Assembly: GCA_046339595.1 (NCBI GenBank)
Contig: JBKDUF010000046.1
Span: forward strand, 1 to 64,000
Direction of reading: 5' to 3'
From: Ga0077527 sp021300125
GTDB lineage: Bacteria; Pseudomonadota; Gammaproteobacteria; Burkholderiales; SG8-41
Length of the DNA: 64,000 bases
The notes beneath the pieces were generated by a model. It ran no database searches. It saw only the letters and a list, made by a program, of their open reading frames with translations, and was not told where the DNA came from. Shown here piece after piece: positions 17,063 through 25,520 of this stretch. How positions within the stretch are numbered: the stretch's first letter is position 1; the number at the start of each line of letters is the position of its first letter. A program made the translations under genes and the position numbers.

Positions 17063-18259
17063 TCAGACGACGTTGCGCTTGTGCAGGTCGGCGATTTCGC
17101 CGTCCCGGTAGCCCAGTTCGCGCAGGATCTCGTCGGTGTGCTGGCCGCAGTCCGGGGTCGCGCTGCGGATTTCGTGCGGGGTGCGCGACAGGCGGAACGG
17201 CTGGTTGATCACGGCAACGTCGCCGACGCCGGGGATGTGCAGCGGCGCCGCCATCTGGTTGTACTGAACCTGCGGATCGGCAAAGACCTCATTCATCTTG
17301 TAGATGGGGCCGCCGGCCACACCGCATTCCTCGAAGCGCGCGGTCCAGTAGGCCTTGTCCTTCTGGATCATCAGCGCCTGCAGCTCCTGGTTCAGCGCGG
17401 CGCGGTTCTTCGAGCGCGTCGCACGGTCCTTGTATTCGGGCTTCTCGTTGAGGCCCTCGGCGCCCAGCGCCTTGCACAGCCGCGAGAACATCTCGTTGTC
17501 GCCGGCGGCAATGTTCATGTAGCCGTCGCTGGTCTGGAACACGCCGGTGGGAATCGAGGTCGGGTGGTCGTTGCCGGCCTGCTCGGGCACTTCATGCTCC
17601 ACGGTCCAGCGGGCGGCCTGGAAGTCGAGCAACGCAATCATCGCGTTGAGCAGCGACACCTCGATCCACTGGCCTTCGCCCGATTCCTCGCGTTCAAGCA
17701 GCGCGGTCATGATGCCCAGCGCGCAGTACAGGCCCGCGGCGGAATCCGATACGGCACAGCCGGCACGCATCGGGCCGCGACCCGGCTCGCCGGTAATCGC
17801 CATCAGCCCGCCCATGCCCTGGGTGACCTGGTCGAAACCGGGACGCTTGGCGTAGGGGCCGCTCTGGCCGAAGCCGGAGATGCTGGCGAGGATGATCTTC
17901 TTGTTGACCTTTTTCAGCGATTCATAATCGATACCGAGACGGAACTTCACGTCGGGGCGGTAGTTCTCGGCCACCACATCGGACTTCTCGGCGAGCTTCA
18001 TGAAAATCTTCAGGCCATCCGGATCCTTCAGGTTGAGCGTGAAGCCGCGCTTATTGCGGTGCAGGTTCTGGAAGTCAGCGCCGGTGCGTTTGCCGCCCCA
18101 GCCATCGGACAGGTTGAGCCCCGGCGGAGTCTCGATCTTGATCACGTCGGCGCCCCAGTCAGCGAGCTGGCGCACGGCGGTCGGGCCGGAACGCACACGG
18201 GTCAGATCGATTACACGGAAGCGTGACAGCGGGCCGCGGCGTGGGGTGGAAGCAGTCAT
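17063..18259 (-). CDS. CaiB/BaiF family (type III) CoA-transferase
   Basis: A 398-residue family III CoA-transferase. The N-terminus VIDLTRVRSGPTAVRQLADWGADVIKIE is the CoA-binding Rossmann part. The expected catalytic Asp lies in the KRPGFDQVTQGMGG region, and the interlocked-dimer C-terminal segment GPIYKMNEVFADPQV follows. Such enzymes move CoA between carboxylic acids (formate, carnitine, benzylsuccinate types). I place the start at ATG 18259, preceded by GAGAG; a GTG at 18283 lacks a site. First gene of a three-gene operon with a thioesterase and a SnoaL protein. Confidence 0.9.
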   Translation of the reverse strand: MTASTPRRGPLSRFRVIDLTRVRSGPTAVRQLADWGADVIKIETPPGLNLSDGWGGKRTGADFQNLHRNKRGFTLNLKDPDGLKIFMKLAEKSDVVAENYRPDVKFRLGIDYESLKKVNKKIILASISGFGQSGPYAKRPGFDQVTQGMGGLMAITGEPGRGPMRAGCAVSDSAAGLYCALGIMTALLEREESGEGQWIEVSLLNAMIALLDFQAARWTVEHEVPEQAGNDHPTSIPTGVFQTSDGYMNIAAGDNEMFSRLCKALGAEGLNEKPEYKDRATRSKNRAALNQELQALMIQKDKAYWTARFEECGVAGGPIYKMNEVFADPQVQYNQMAAPLHIPGVGDVAVINQPFRLSRTPHEIRSATPDCGQHTDEILRELGYRDGEIADLHKRNVV

Positions 18260-18322
18260 GGGAAATCTCTCGGTTTCGGTCACAGTTCAATGACATGCGC
18301 AAGATCAGCCGGACGGCGCAGT

Positions 18323-18414
18323 CCGGAACAACGTTCCGGCAGCCGAGGCGCAGGATTCAGCGCTGAGGAACCGGAGTTTCGCACAAAACGCCGCGATTTT
18401 GGCCTGATCAGGCC
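18323..18414. promoter_or_regulatory. Two palindromes between the CoA-transferase and glcD
   Basis: CCGGAAC-AAC-GTTCCGG (18323-18339, perfect arms) and GGCCTGATCAGGCC (18401-18414, perfect) lie in the divergent gap. A TATAGAAT box follows at 18450-18457, just ahead of glcD. These could be operators for a glycolate-responsive regulator or for the CoA-transferase promoter. No regulator gene is adjacent, so this is a weak assignment. Confidence 0.3.
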
Positions 18415-18463
18415 GCTCCGCATGGCCGGGGCGGCGATGCGGTCACTGCTATAGAATCCAGCC

Positions 18464-19954
18464 ATGAACGCCCCCGTGCAGAGAATGCCGGTTGACCTTG
18501 AGCGCCAGAGCGCAGTCTGCGCCGCGCTGCGCGCCTTCATGCCGGCGCAGAACGTGCTGTTTGAGCGGGAGGACGTGACGCCGTACGAATGCGACGGGCT
18601 CTCCGCCTACCGCCAGGTGCCGATGGTGGTGGCCCTGCCCGAAAACGAGGAGCACGTCTGCGCAATTCTCGAGGCCTGTCACCAGCTGCGGGTGCCGGTC
18701 ACCGCGCGCGGCGCCGGTACCGGGCTGTCCGGCGGGGCCCTGCCGCTGGGCAACGGCGTGCTGCTCTCACTGGCCAAATTGATGAAGATCATCGCCATTG
18801 ACCCGGCCTCGCGCACCGCGCGGGTGCAGCCCGGCGTGCGCAATGTGGCGATCTCGGAAGCGGCCGCACCCCACGGCCTGTATTACGCGCCGGATCCCTC
18901 GAGCCAGATCGCCTGTTCGATCGGCGGCAATGTCGCCGAGAATTCCGGCGGCGTGCATTGCCTGAAGTACGGCCTCACCGTGCACAACATCCTGAAAATC
19001 CGCGTCGCCACGATCGAAGGCGAAATCGTCGAGCTCGGCAGCGGCGGGCTGGATGGCGCAGGCTACGACCTGCTCGCGCTGATGGCCGGCTCCGAGGGGC
19101 TGCTCGGCGTGGTCACCGAAATCACGGTCAAGCTGCTGCCGCGCCCGGAATGCGCGCAGGTGGTGCTTGCCGCCTTTGATGATGTCGCGCGCGCAGGCCA
19201 GGCGGTGGCCAACGTGATTGCCGCCGGCATCATCCCCGCCGGCATGGAAATGATGGACCAGCCGGCAACGCTCGCAGTGGAGCCCTTCGTCAACGCCGGC
19301 TATCCGACTGACGCTGCCGGCATCCTGCTCTGCGAATCCGACGGCACACGCGAAGAGGTGGCCGAGGAAATCGCGCGCATCGAGAAAATCATGGCCGACA
19401 GCGGCGCGCACCTGGTCCGCGTATCGAAGGATGAAAGCGAACGCCTGCGCTTCTGGGCCGGGCGCAAGGCCGCCTTTCCAGCCGTCGGCCGGCTGTCGCC
19501 GGACTACTACTGCATGGACGGCACCATTCCGCGCAAGCGGCTGGCCGAAGTGCTGCGCGGGATCACCGACATGGAAAAGAAATACGGCCTGCGCTGCGCC
19601 AACGTGTTCCACGCCGGCGACGGCAACCTGCATCCGCTGATCCTCTACGACGCCAACGACCCGGACCAGCTGAAAAAGGCCGAGGACTTCGGCGCTGAAA
19701 TCCTCAAGCTGTGCATCGATGTCGGCGGCACCATCACCGGCGAGCACGGCGTCGGCGTGGAAAAAATCGACTCGATGTGCGTGCAGTTCCGCGCGGTCGA
19801 ACTCGAAACCTTTCACGCGCTGAAGCACGCCTTTGACGAACACGGCCTGCTCAATCCGGGCAAGGCAGTGCCGGCTTTGCACCGCTGCGCCGAGTTCGGC
19901 CGCATGCATGTGCACGTCGGGCAGGAAAAATTCCCGGAATTACCCAGATTCTAA
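18464..19954 (+). CDS. glcD: Glycolate oxidase FAD-linked subunit GlcD
   Basis: A 496-residue flavoprotein that oxidises glycolate to glyoxylate with GlcE and GlcF and feeds electrons to the quinone pool. It has an FAD-binding PCMH domain (VTARGAGTGLSGGALP near residue 85, then DPSSQIACSIGGNVAENSGG near 145) and a C-terminal FAD-oxidase domain with HAGDGNLHP and the GEHGVGVEK segment. The order glcD-glcE-glcF matches the known operon, but here the genes are separated by paired repeats instead of being tightly packed. No glcC regulator is adjacent. Confidence 0.95.
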   Translation: MNAPVQRMPVDLERQSAVCAALRAFMPAQNVLFEREDVTPYECDGLSAYRQVPMVVALPENEEHVCAILEACHQLRVPVTARGAGTGLSGGALPLGNGVLLSLAKLMKIIAIDPASRTARVQPGVRNVAISEAAAPHGLYYAPDPSSQIACSIGGNVAENSGGVHCLKYGLTVHNILKIRVATIEGEIVELGSGGLDGAGYDLLALMAGSEGLLGVVTEITVKLLPRPECAQVVLAAFDDVARAGQAVANVIAAGIIPAGMEMMDQPATLAVEPFVNAGYPTDAAGILLCESDGTREEVAEEIARIEKIMADSGAHLVRVSKDESERLRFWAGRKAAFPAVGRLSPDYYCMDGTIPRKRLAEVLRGITDMEKKYGLRCANVFHAGDGNLHPLILYDANDPDQLKKAEDFGAEILKLCIDVGGTITGEHGVGVEKIDSMCVQFRAVELETFHALKHAFDEHGLLNPGKAVPALHRCAEFGRMHVHVGQEKFPELPRF

Positions 19955-19994
19955 AAAACAAAGCAGCAACAGGACACTATCAACTGCAAAATCA

Positions 19995-20086
19995 ATTAAC
20001 AGGATATGCAGGATGGGCAGGATCAAGAACAGGAATTAATCATCGCGCATTGTTTTATCCTGAATATCCTGTCCATCCTGTTAATT
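19995..20086. repeat. Paired AGGAT/ATCCT repeat, copy 1
   Basis: Left arm ATTAACAGGATATGCAGGAT... and right arm ATCCTGTCCATCCTGTTAATT, in inverted orientation, with a unique spacer between them. It fills the glcD-glcE gap and ends 26 bases before the glcE start. The transcript could fold into a long imperfect hairpin. Confidence 0.8.
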
Positions 20087-20112
20087 AGTTTCTTGTCTTC
20101 TGTGTGGCTTTA

Positions 20113-21171
20113 ATGCCAGATTTTATTCATCAACTGTCCGACACCATCAGCGCCGCCGCCGACGCCAGGCGCCCGCTGGCCATCCGCGGCAGCGGCAGCA
20201 AGGCCTTCTATGGCCATGCCGTCAATGGCGAGGCGCTGGATGTCACCGGCCACCGCGGCATCATCAGCTACGAGCCCACGGAACTGGTGATCACCGCACG
20301 CACCGGCACGCCGCTCGCGGAAATAGAAGCGGTGATGCGCGGGCAGGGCCAGATGCTCGGCTTCGAACCGCCGCAATTTGATGGCGGCGGCACGCTGGGC
20401 GGCTGCATCGCCGCCGGTCTTTCCGGCCCGCGCCGTGCCGCAGCCGGTTCCGCGCGGGACTTCGTGCTCGGTCTGCGCTTGCTCGACGGCCGCGGCACGG
20501 ATCTTTCCTTCGGCGGCCAGGTCATGAAAAACGTCGCGGGCTATGACGTGTCGCGCCTGATCGCCGGTTCGCTGGGCACGCTGGGCGTGATCCTTGAGGT
20601 CTCGCTGAAGGTTCTGCCGCTGCCGCCGGCAGAGCTGACCCTGGTGCAGGAGCATAGCCAGGCCGACGCGCTGCGGCTGATGAACGAATGGGCCGGCAGG
20701 CCGCTGCCGATTACCGCCACCTGCCATGCCGACGGCAAGCTTTATCTGCGCCTTGCCGGCGCGCAGGCTGCGGTCAAGGCCGCAGCCGCGACACTCGGCG
20801 GCGAAATGCTGGCTGATGCGGAAACCTTCTGGCGCGAGCTGCGCGACCAGCGCCATGGATTTTTTGCCGGTGATACCCCGCTATGGCGCCTGTCGCTGCG
20901 TTCAACCACGGCAGAACTCGCGCTGCCCGGTGCGCAGCTCGTTGAATGGGGCGGCGCGCTGCGCTGGCTGCGCAGCGATGCCGATGCCATGAGCATCCGC
21001 AAGGCCGCGCGCGCCGGCGAAGGCCACGCCACGCTGTTCCGCGGCGGCAAGCCCGGTACGCCCGTATTCCATCCACTGCCGGCGGCGCTGATGAAACTGC
21101 ATAAACGGGTCAAGCAGGCGATGGACCCGGCGGGCATCCTGAACCCGGGCCGGATGTACCCGGAGCTGTAA
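20113..21171 (+). CDS. glcE: Glycolate oxidase FAD-binding subunit GlcE
   Basis: A 352-residue PCMH-type FAD-binding subunit. GSGSKAFYG near residue 27, PPQFDGGGTLGGCIAAGLSGPRR near 95-117 and KNVAGYDVSRL near 142 are the family landmarks for FAD contacts. It lacks the large C-terminal catalytic domain of GlcD, as expected. The start is ATG 20113; a GTG three codons earlier is also open. No good Shine-Dalgarno sequence is visible because the right arm of repeat copy 1 precedes it closely. Confidence 0.94.
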   Translation: MPDFIHQLSDTISAAADARRPLAIRGSGSKAFYGHAVNGEALDVTGHRGIISYEPTELVITARTGTPLAEIEAVMRGQGQMLGFEPPQFDGGGTLGGCIAAGLSGPRRAAAGSARDFVLGLRLLDGRGTDLSFGGQVMKNVAGYDVSRLIAGSLGTLGVILEVSLKVLPLPPAELTLVQEHSQADALRLMNEWAGRPLPITATCHADGKLYLRLAGAQAAVKAAAATLGGEMLADAETFWRELRDQRHGFFAGDTPLWRLSLRSTTAELALPGAQLVEWGGALRWLRSDADAMSIRKAARAGEGHATLFRGGKPGTPVFHPLPAALMKLHKRVKQAMDPAGILNPGRMYPEL

Positions 21172-21186
21172 AAGTTAAAAACATCA

Positions 21187-21269
21187 ATTAACAGGATGGA
21201 CAGGATAAAACCGCTGCCGCCGCGAACATGATTGTTTTTATCCTGTCCATCCTGTCCATCCTGTAAATT
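21187..21269. repeat. Paired AGGAT/ATCCT repeat, copy 2
   Basis: Left arm ATTAACAGGATGGACAGGAT (21187 onward) and right arm from about 21235 with three tandem TCCTGTCCA-type units, ending seven bases before the glcF ATG. The right arm therefore occupies the position where a ribosome binding site would be expected. Confidence 0.85.
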
Positions 21270-21276
21270 TCTTTTA

Positions 21277-22512
21277 ATGCAAACTACCCTCGCCGACTTC
21301 ATCAAGGACACGCCACAGGGCCGCGAGGCCGAGGCCATCCTGCGCAAGTGCGTGCATTGCGGCTTCTGCACCGCGACCTGCCCGACCTACCAGCTGCTCG
21401 GCGACGAGCTGGACGGGCCGCGCGGCCGCATTTACCTGATGAAGCAGGTGCTCGAAGGCGCGCCGGCCACCGAGAAAACCCGACTCCACCTCGACCGCTG
21501 CCTGACCTGCCGCTCCTGCGAGACCACCTGCCCCTCCGGCGTGCACTACAGCCGGCTGCTCGACATTGGCCGTGCCGTGGTGGCCCAACAGGTGCCGCGC
21601 CGCGGCTTCGAGCAACTGCAGCGGCAAGCGCTCGCCGCAGTGATTCCGAAACCTGCGATTTTCAATCCGCTGCTCGCAGCCGGACGCATCGCGCGCAACC
21701 TGCTGCCCAAGGTGCTTGACGATGTGGTGCCGGAAGCACCGGCACGCGCGCGGCCGTGGCCGGTGGCCGGTCACGCGCGGCGCATGCTGGTGCTGGAAGG
21801 CTGCGTGCAGCCGGCGCTGTCACCCGCGACCAATGCCGCTGCCGCGCGCGTGCTCGACCGGCTCGGCATTTCACTGATCCGCGCCGCGAATGCCGGCTGC
21901 TGCGGCGCGGTGGCCTTCCACCTCGACCAGCAGGCGCAAGCGCTCGATGCGATGCGGCGCAATGTCGATGCCTGGTGGCCGCACGTCGAACAGGGCGTCG
22001 AGGCGGTGGTGTTCACTGCTTCCGGCTGCGGCACGATGGTCACCGACTACGGCCACGCGCTGGCGCATGACCCCGCCTATGCCGAGCGCGCAAAGCGGCT
22101 GTCGGCGCTGGCAGTGGATCTGAGCACTGTCGTCGAAAGAGAAAAAAGCCAATTAAAACAATTGCTTATAAATAAAGCCCCAGCGGAAACCCAGGTTTTC
22201 CACCCGCCCTGCTCGCTGCAGCACGGCCTCAAGCTGAAGGGCCGCGTTGAGGCGCTGCTGACTGAACTGGGCTTCAAGCTCGCGCCGGTGGAAAACGCGC
22301 ACCTGTGCTGCGGCTCGGCCGGCACTTATTCGATATTGCAGCCGGAAATTTCGGCGCAGCTGAAAGCCAACAAGATCCGGGCACTCACCGCGCAGTCGCC
22401 GCAACAGATCCTCACCGCCAACATCGGCTGCCAGACCCATCTGCAGTCGGCCGTGCAAATGCCGGTGCGGCACTGGATCGAGTTCATCGACGACCTGCTG
22501 TCGGCCGTTTAA
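21277..22512 (+). CDS. glcF: Glycolate oxidase iron-sulfur subunit GlcF
   Basis: A 411-residue electron-transfer subunit. Two 4Fe-4S clusters are predicted from CVHCGFCTATCPTY and CLTCRSCETTCPSG near the N-terminus, and two CCG domains from NAGCCGAVAF and HLCCGSAGTYS. It passes electrons from GlcD/GlcE to the membrane quinone pool. ATG 21277 is the family start (MQTTLADFIK); an upstream extension would only translate repeat copy 2. An unusually AT-rich stretch at about 22134-22180 encodes a Lys/Leu/Asn-rich linker (around residues 287-302) before HPPCSLQH. Confidence 0.95.
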   Translation: MQTTLADFIKDTPQGREAEAILRKCVHCGFCTATCPTYQLLGDELDGPRGRIYLMKQVLEGAPATEKTRLHLDRCLTCRSCETTCPSGVHYSRLLDIGRAVVAQQVPRRGFEQLQRQALAAVIPKPAIFNPLLAAGRIARNLLPKVLDDVVPEAPARARPWPVAGHARRMLVLEGCVQPALSPATNAAAARVLDRLGISLIRAANAGCCGAVAFHLDQQAQALDAMRRNVDAWWPHVEQGVEAVVFTASGCGTMVTDYGHALAHDPAYAERAKRLSALAVDLSTVVEREKSQLKQLLINKAPAETQVFHPPCSLQHGLKLKGRVEALLTELGFKLAPVENAHLCCGSAGTYSILQPEISAQLKANKIRALTAQSPQQILTANIGCQTHLQSAVQMPVRHWIEFIDDLLSAV

Positions 22513-22519
22513 GCCATGT

Positions 22520-22541
22520 CATTGCGGCGCATGCCGGAATG
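22520..22541. repeat. REP-like palindrome after glcF
   Basis: CATTGCGGC-GCAT-GCCGGAATG, nine-base arms with one mismatch, eight bases after the glcF stop. It resembles the short extragenic palindromes (CATTCCGGC type) common in proteobacterial genomes. It may terminate or stabilise the glc transcript. Confidence 0.5.
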
Positions 22542-22557
22542 AGGGCCCAATTTTTCC

Positions 22558-22663
22558 CTTGTACTTTTTGTGACAGAGGCGTACCTTCCGATGCCGTACG
22601 CGGAAACGCCCGGTCCTCCACGATTGAAACACTTGTACTTTTCGTGACAGGGGCGTACTCTCC
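22558..22663. repeat. Two direct repeats upstream of the DNA methyltransferase
   Basis: Two nearly identical 32-base units begin at 22558 and 22632 (CTTGTACTTTTTGTGACAG and CTTGTACTTTTCGTGACAG, then GGCGTAC...TCC). Their starts are 74 bases apart, about seven helical turns. Both lie within 135 bases of the methyltransferase ATG, and the second is 30 bases from it. They are candidate binding sites for a regulator of the methyltransferase, or fragments of a dispersed repeat family. Confidence 0.6.
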
Positions 22664-22692
22664 GCGCCATTCGACCCGGGGAGGAGCCTCAA

Positions 22693-23922
22693 ATGGCTGC
22701 AGTCGCATCCGTCACCGCCTACGATCTCGCAGTCACCGCACCCGCAGCACGCCGCACACGCGCCGCACCGCCTCGACGCATCGACGGCGTGCCGGTCTAC
22801 GAACAGGAGTTCTGGACCAGCAAGCAGCGCCAGGCCAACCCGCTGCATGAGGTCTCGTATCGCGGCTGCTTCAAGCCGCAGTTGCCGGCCTACTTCATCG
22901 ACCGCCTGAGCAAGCCCGGCGATCTCATCCATGACCCGTTCAGCGGCCGCGGCACCACCGCGGTGGAAGCGGCGCTGATGGGACGAAACGTCGCCGCCAA
23001 CGACATCAACCCGCTGTCGCAAATCCTGACCCTGCCGCGGCTGGAAGTGCCGCTGATCGCCAGCATCGACGTGCGGTTGCGCGCGATCAAGGTGTCGGCG
23101 AAGCTGAAAAACGACATCGACCTGTCGATGTTCTACCACCCGGACACCGAACGCGAGCTGCTCAACCTGCGTGCCTGGCTGCACCAGCGGCGCGACAGCG
23201 GCGCCGAGGATGCCGCCGACCGCTGGATCCGCATGGTCGCCACCAACCGGCTGACCGGGCATTCGCCGGGTTTTTTCTCGGCCTACACGCTGCCACCCAA
23301 CCAGGCGGTGTCGCCGGAAAGCCAGATCCGCATCAACGAAAAAACCGGCAAGGCCCCGGAATACCGCGATGTGCGCGCGCTGATCCTGAGAAAGTCGATG
23401 CAGCTGCAGAGCGACATCAACGCCGCGGCACGCTGGCGCCTGCAGCAGGCTGCGCAGCGCGCGCAGTTCATGGAGGGCGCTGCGGGCGCAACCTCCACGC
23501 TGGCCGACAACAGCGTGCAGCTTACCGTGACCTCGCCGCCCTTCCTCAACGTGGTGCAGTACACGAAGGACAACTGGATGCGCTGCTGGTTCAACGGCCT
23601 GGATGCCGAGGCCATCAGCGACGGCATCACCATGGCGACCAGCGTCAACGAATGGTCCGAGGTCATGCTCGGGGTGCTGGAAGAGCTGCACCGGGTCACT
23701 CGTCCCAAGGGCTGGGTCGCCTTCGAGGTCGGTGAGGTGCAGCGCGGCTCCGTCAACCTCGACGAGGCGGTGGTGCCGGTCGCGCGCGAGGCCGGCTTCA
23801 GGGTCGAAGCGATCCTGATCAACACTCAGAAGTTCACCAAGACCTCGAACATCTGGGGCATCGGCAACAACGCGCAGGGCACCAACAGCAACCGCATCGT
23901 GATGCTGCAGAAACCGGCCTGA
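22693..23922 (+). CDS. Orphan DNA methyltransferase (N4-cytosine or N6-adenine type)
   Basis: A 409-residue amino-DNA methyltransferase. The SAM-binding motif I is DPFSGRGTT (residues 81-89) with NDINP at 103-107, and the catalytic motif IV is TSPPF (280-284). The order is motif I first and motif IV about 190 residues later, an alpha-like arrangement with the intervening region as the likely target-recognition domain. GGAGGAG lies six bases before ATG 22693. No restriction endonuclease or specificity subunit is nearby, so a regulatory or epigenetic role is more likely than a complete restriction system. A phage or mobile origin is possible. Confidence 0.88.
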   Translation: MAAVASVTAYDLAVTAPAARRTRAAPPRRIDGVPVYEQEFWTSKQRQANPLHEVSYRGCFKPQLPAYFIDRLSKPGDLIHDPFSGRGTTAVEAALMGRNVAANDINPLSQILTLPRLEVPLIASIDVRLRAIKVSAKLKNDIDLSMFYHPDTERELLNLRAWLHQRRDSGAEDAADRWIRMVATNRLTGHSPGFFSAYTLPPNQAVSPESQIRINEKTGKAPEYRDVRALILRKSMQLQSDINAAARWRLQQAAQRAQFMEGAAGATSTLADNSVQLTVTSPPFLNVVQYTKDNWMRCWFNGLDAEAISDGITMATSVNEWSEVMLGVLEELHRVTRPKGWVAFEVGEVQRGSVNLDEAVVPVAREAGFRVEAILINTQKFTKTSNIWGIGNNAQGTNSNRIVMLQKPA

Positions 23923-23987
23923 CTGGTTTCTCGCCTGCGGCGGCGCCGGTTACACTGGCGCCACCGTCAACACTGGAGGACTTCGCC

Positions 23988-24383
23988 ATGTTCGATGCCG
24001 TCTCCATCCCCTTCGGCGCGCGCATGCTGTTCAACACCGTGAAGCTCAAGCCCGGCGTCAGCTTCGAGGACGTCGAACTCGCGCTGGGAGAAATGTGCAA
24101 CGTGGTCAAGAACACCTACGGCGGCGACAAGGGCGGCTTCATCGCCGGCCAGGTGTTCCGCTTCTCGGGGTTCGTCTCCGAGCAGGGCTCGCTCAGCCCG
24201 GGCGGCGGCGCCGGCGACCATGTCGCGATCGTCACCTACTGGCGCTCCTTTGAGGAGCACGAACGCTCCCACGCCGACCAGGTGTTCAACGAGAAATTTG
24301 CCGCCCTCGCCGCGCTGTGCTCGGGCAGCGAGGAACTCGGCTACGAGATGCTCTGGCAGGGCGAGTCGAACCCGGGATACTGA
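23988..24383 (+). CDS. Small conserved protein, possibly dimeric alpha/beta-barrel
   Basis: A 131-residue soluble protein. It starts FDAVSIPFGARMLFNTVKLKPGVSFEDVELALGEMC and contains HVAIVTYWRSFEEHERSHADQVF, a strand-helix pattern reminiscent of antibiotic-biosynthesis-monooxygenase or Dabb-like dimeric barrels. GGAGG lies eight bases upstream of the ATG. No catalytic residue can be named. It is 65 bases from the methyltransferase and converges on a Bug gene. Not confidently recognised. Confidence 0.65.
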   Translation: MFDAVSIPFGARMLFNTVKLKPGVSFEDVELALGEMCNVVKNTYGGDKGGFIAGQVFRFSGFVSEQGSLSPGGGAGDHVAIVTYWRSFEEHERSHADQVFNEKFAALAALCSGSEELGYEMLWQGESNPGY

Positions 24384-24419
24384 AATACGGACGCAAGACA
24401 CCGCGCCGCGACCCGCAGA

Positions 24420-25397
24420 TCACTCGGTGACAATTTTCGCCGCCTTGACGATCTGGTTGTATTTCTCCAGTTCGGACTTGATCAGTTTGCCGAATTCCTC
24501 CGGCGTGCCGCCCGCGGGCTCCAGCCCCTGCTGTGCCAGCGCCTCGGTCATGCCGGGCAGGCCCAGCGTCTTCAGGATGTCCTGATTGAGCTTGCGCACG
24601 ATCACCGGCGAGGTTTTTGCCGGCGCCAGCACGCCCTGCCAGTTCGACACATTGAAGCCCTTGACGCCGGACTCGGCGATGGTGGGCACGTCCGGCGCAG
24701 CGGCGGCGCGTCTGGCCGTGGTCACCGCGATCGCGCGCAGCTTGCCCGCCTTCACCTGCGGCAGTACCGGCGGCATGGTGCTGAAAATGAGCTGGACGCG
24801 GCCGCTGACCAGGTCAGCCATTGCCGGGCCGGTGCCCTTGTACGGCACATGCAGCAGGTCGGTGGCAGTGGCGTGCTTGAAGAGCTCACCCGCCATGTGC
24901 AGCGATGAACCGGTGCCGGCCGAGGCATAGGTCAGCTTGCCGGGGCTCGCTTTCGCCATCGAGACCAGGTCCTGCACCGTCTTCACCGGCAGCGAAGGAT
25001 GCACCGCCAGCATGAAGGAGGACACTGCCACCAGCGCCGCCGGTGCGAAATCGCGCAGCGGCTGGTACGGCAGGTCCGCCTTCAGCGCCGGGGTCTGCGC
25101 GAGATTGCCGACGCTGCCGAGAAACAGGGTGTAGCCGTCAGGATTGGCCTGCGCGGCGATGGTGGCACCCAGCGCGCCGCCGGCGCCACCGCGGTTGTCC
25201 ACCACCACCTGCTGCGCCACCACTTCCGACAGGCGCTGGCCGAGGGTGCGCGCGAGGATGTCGTTGCCGCCACCCGGCGGAAACGGCACCACCAGTCGCA
25301 GGGCCTTGTTGGGATAGCCGGCTGCAGCGCCTTGCGCAATGGCGGCCGGTGCAGCAAGCGCGGCCAGCACGGCGGCGCCAATCAGGGTGGGTTTCAA
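24420..25397 (-). CDS. Bug/TctC-family periplasmic solute-binding protein
   Basis: A 325-residue receptor: signal peptide ending AAIAQG, motif 1 LVVPFPPGGGND, motif 2 VVVDNRGGAGGALG, and the PDGYTLFLG segment. Start is TTG 25397 with GAGGAG six bases upstream, a strong site that supports the rare start. It lies downstream of the MBL/MmgE group, separated by about 120 bases, and is probably its own unit or the last gene of that operon. Confidence 0.92.
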   Translation of the reverse strand: MKPTLIGAAVLAALAAPAAIAQGAAAGYPNKALRLVVPFPPGGGNDILARTLGQRLSEVVAQQVVVDNRGGAGGALGATIAAQANPDGYTLFLGSVGNLAQTPALKADLPYQPLRDFAPAALVAVSSFMLAVHPSLPVKTVQDLVSMAKASPGKLTYASAGTGSSLHMAGELFKHATATDLLHVPYKGTGPAMADLVSGRVQLIFSTMPPVLPQVKAGKLRAIAVTTARRAAAAPDVPTIAESGVKGFNVSNWQGVLAPAKTSPVIVRKLNQDILKTLGLPGMTEALAQQGLEPAGGTPEEFGKLIKSELEKYNQIVKAAKIVTE

Positions 25398-25520
25398 GCG
25401 GTTCTCCTCGTCGAAGCGGCGCTATGGGCGGCGCCGGGGCGGGCATTGTAGGTGCGCCGGCAAAGGGTGGGCAAGCCGGCCAAACACAGCCTGGCAGCGG
25501 GCGCGCAGAAACGGCGGCGG

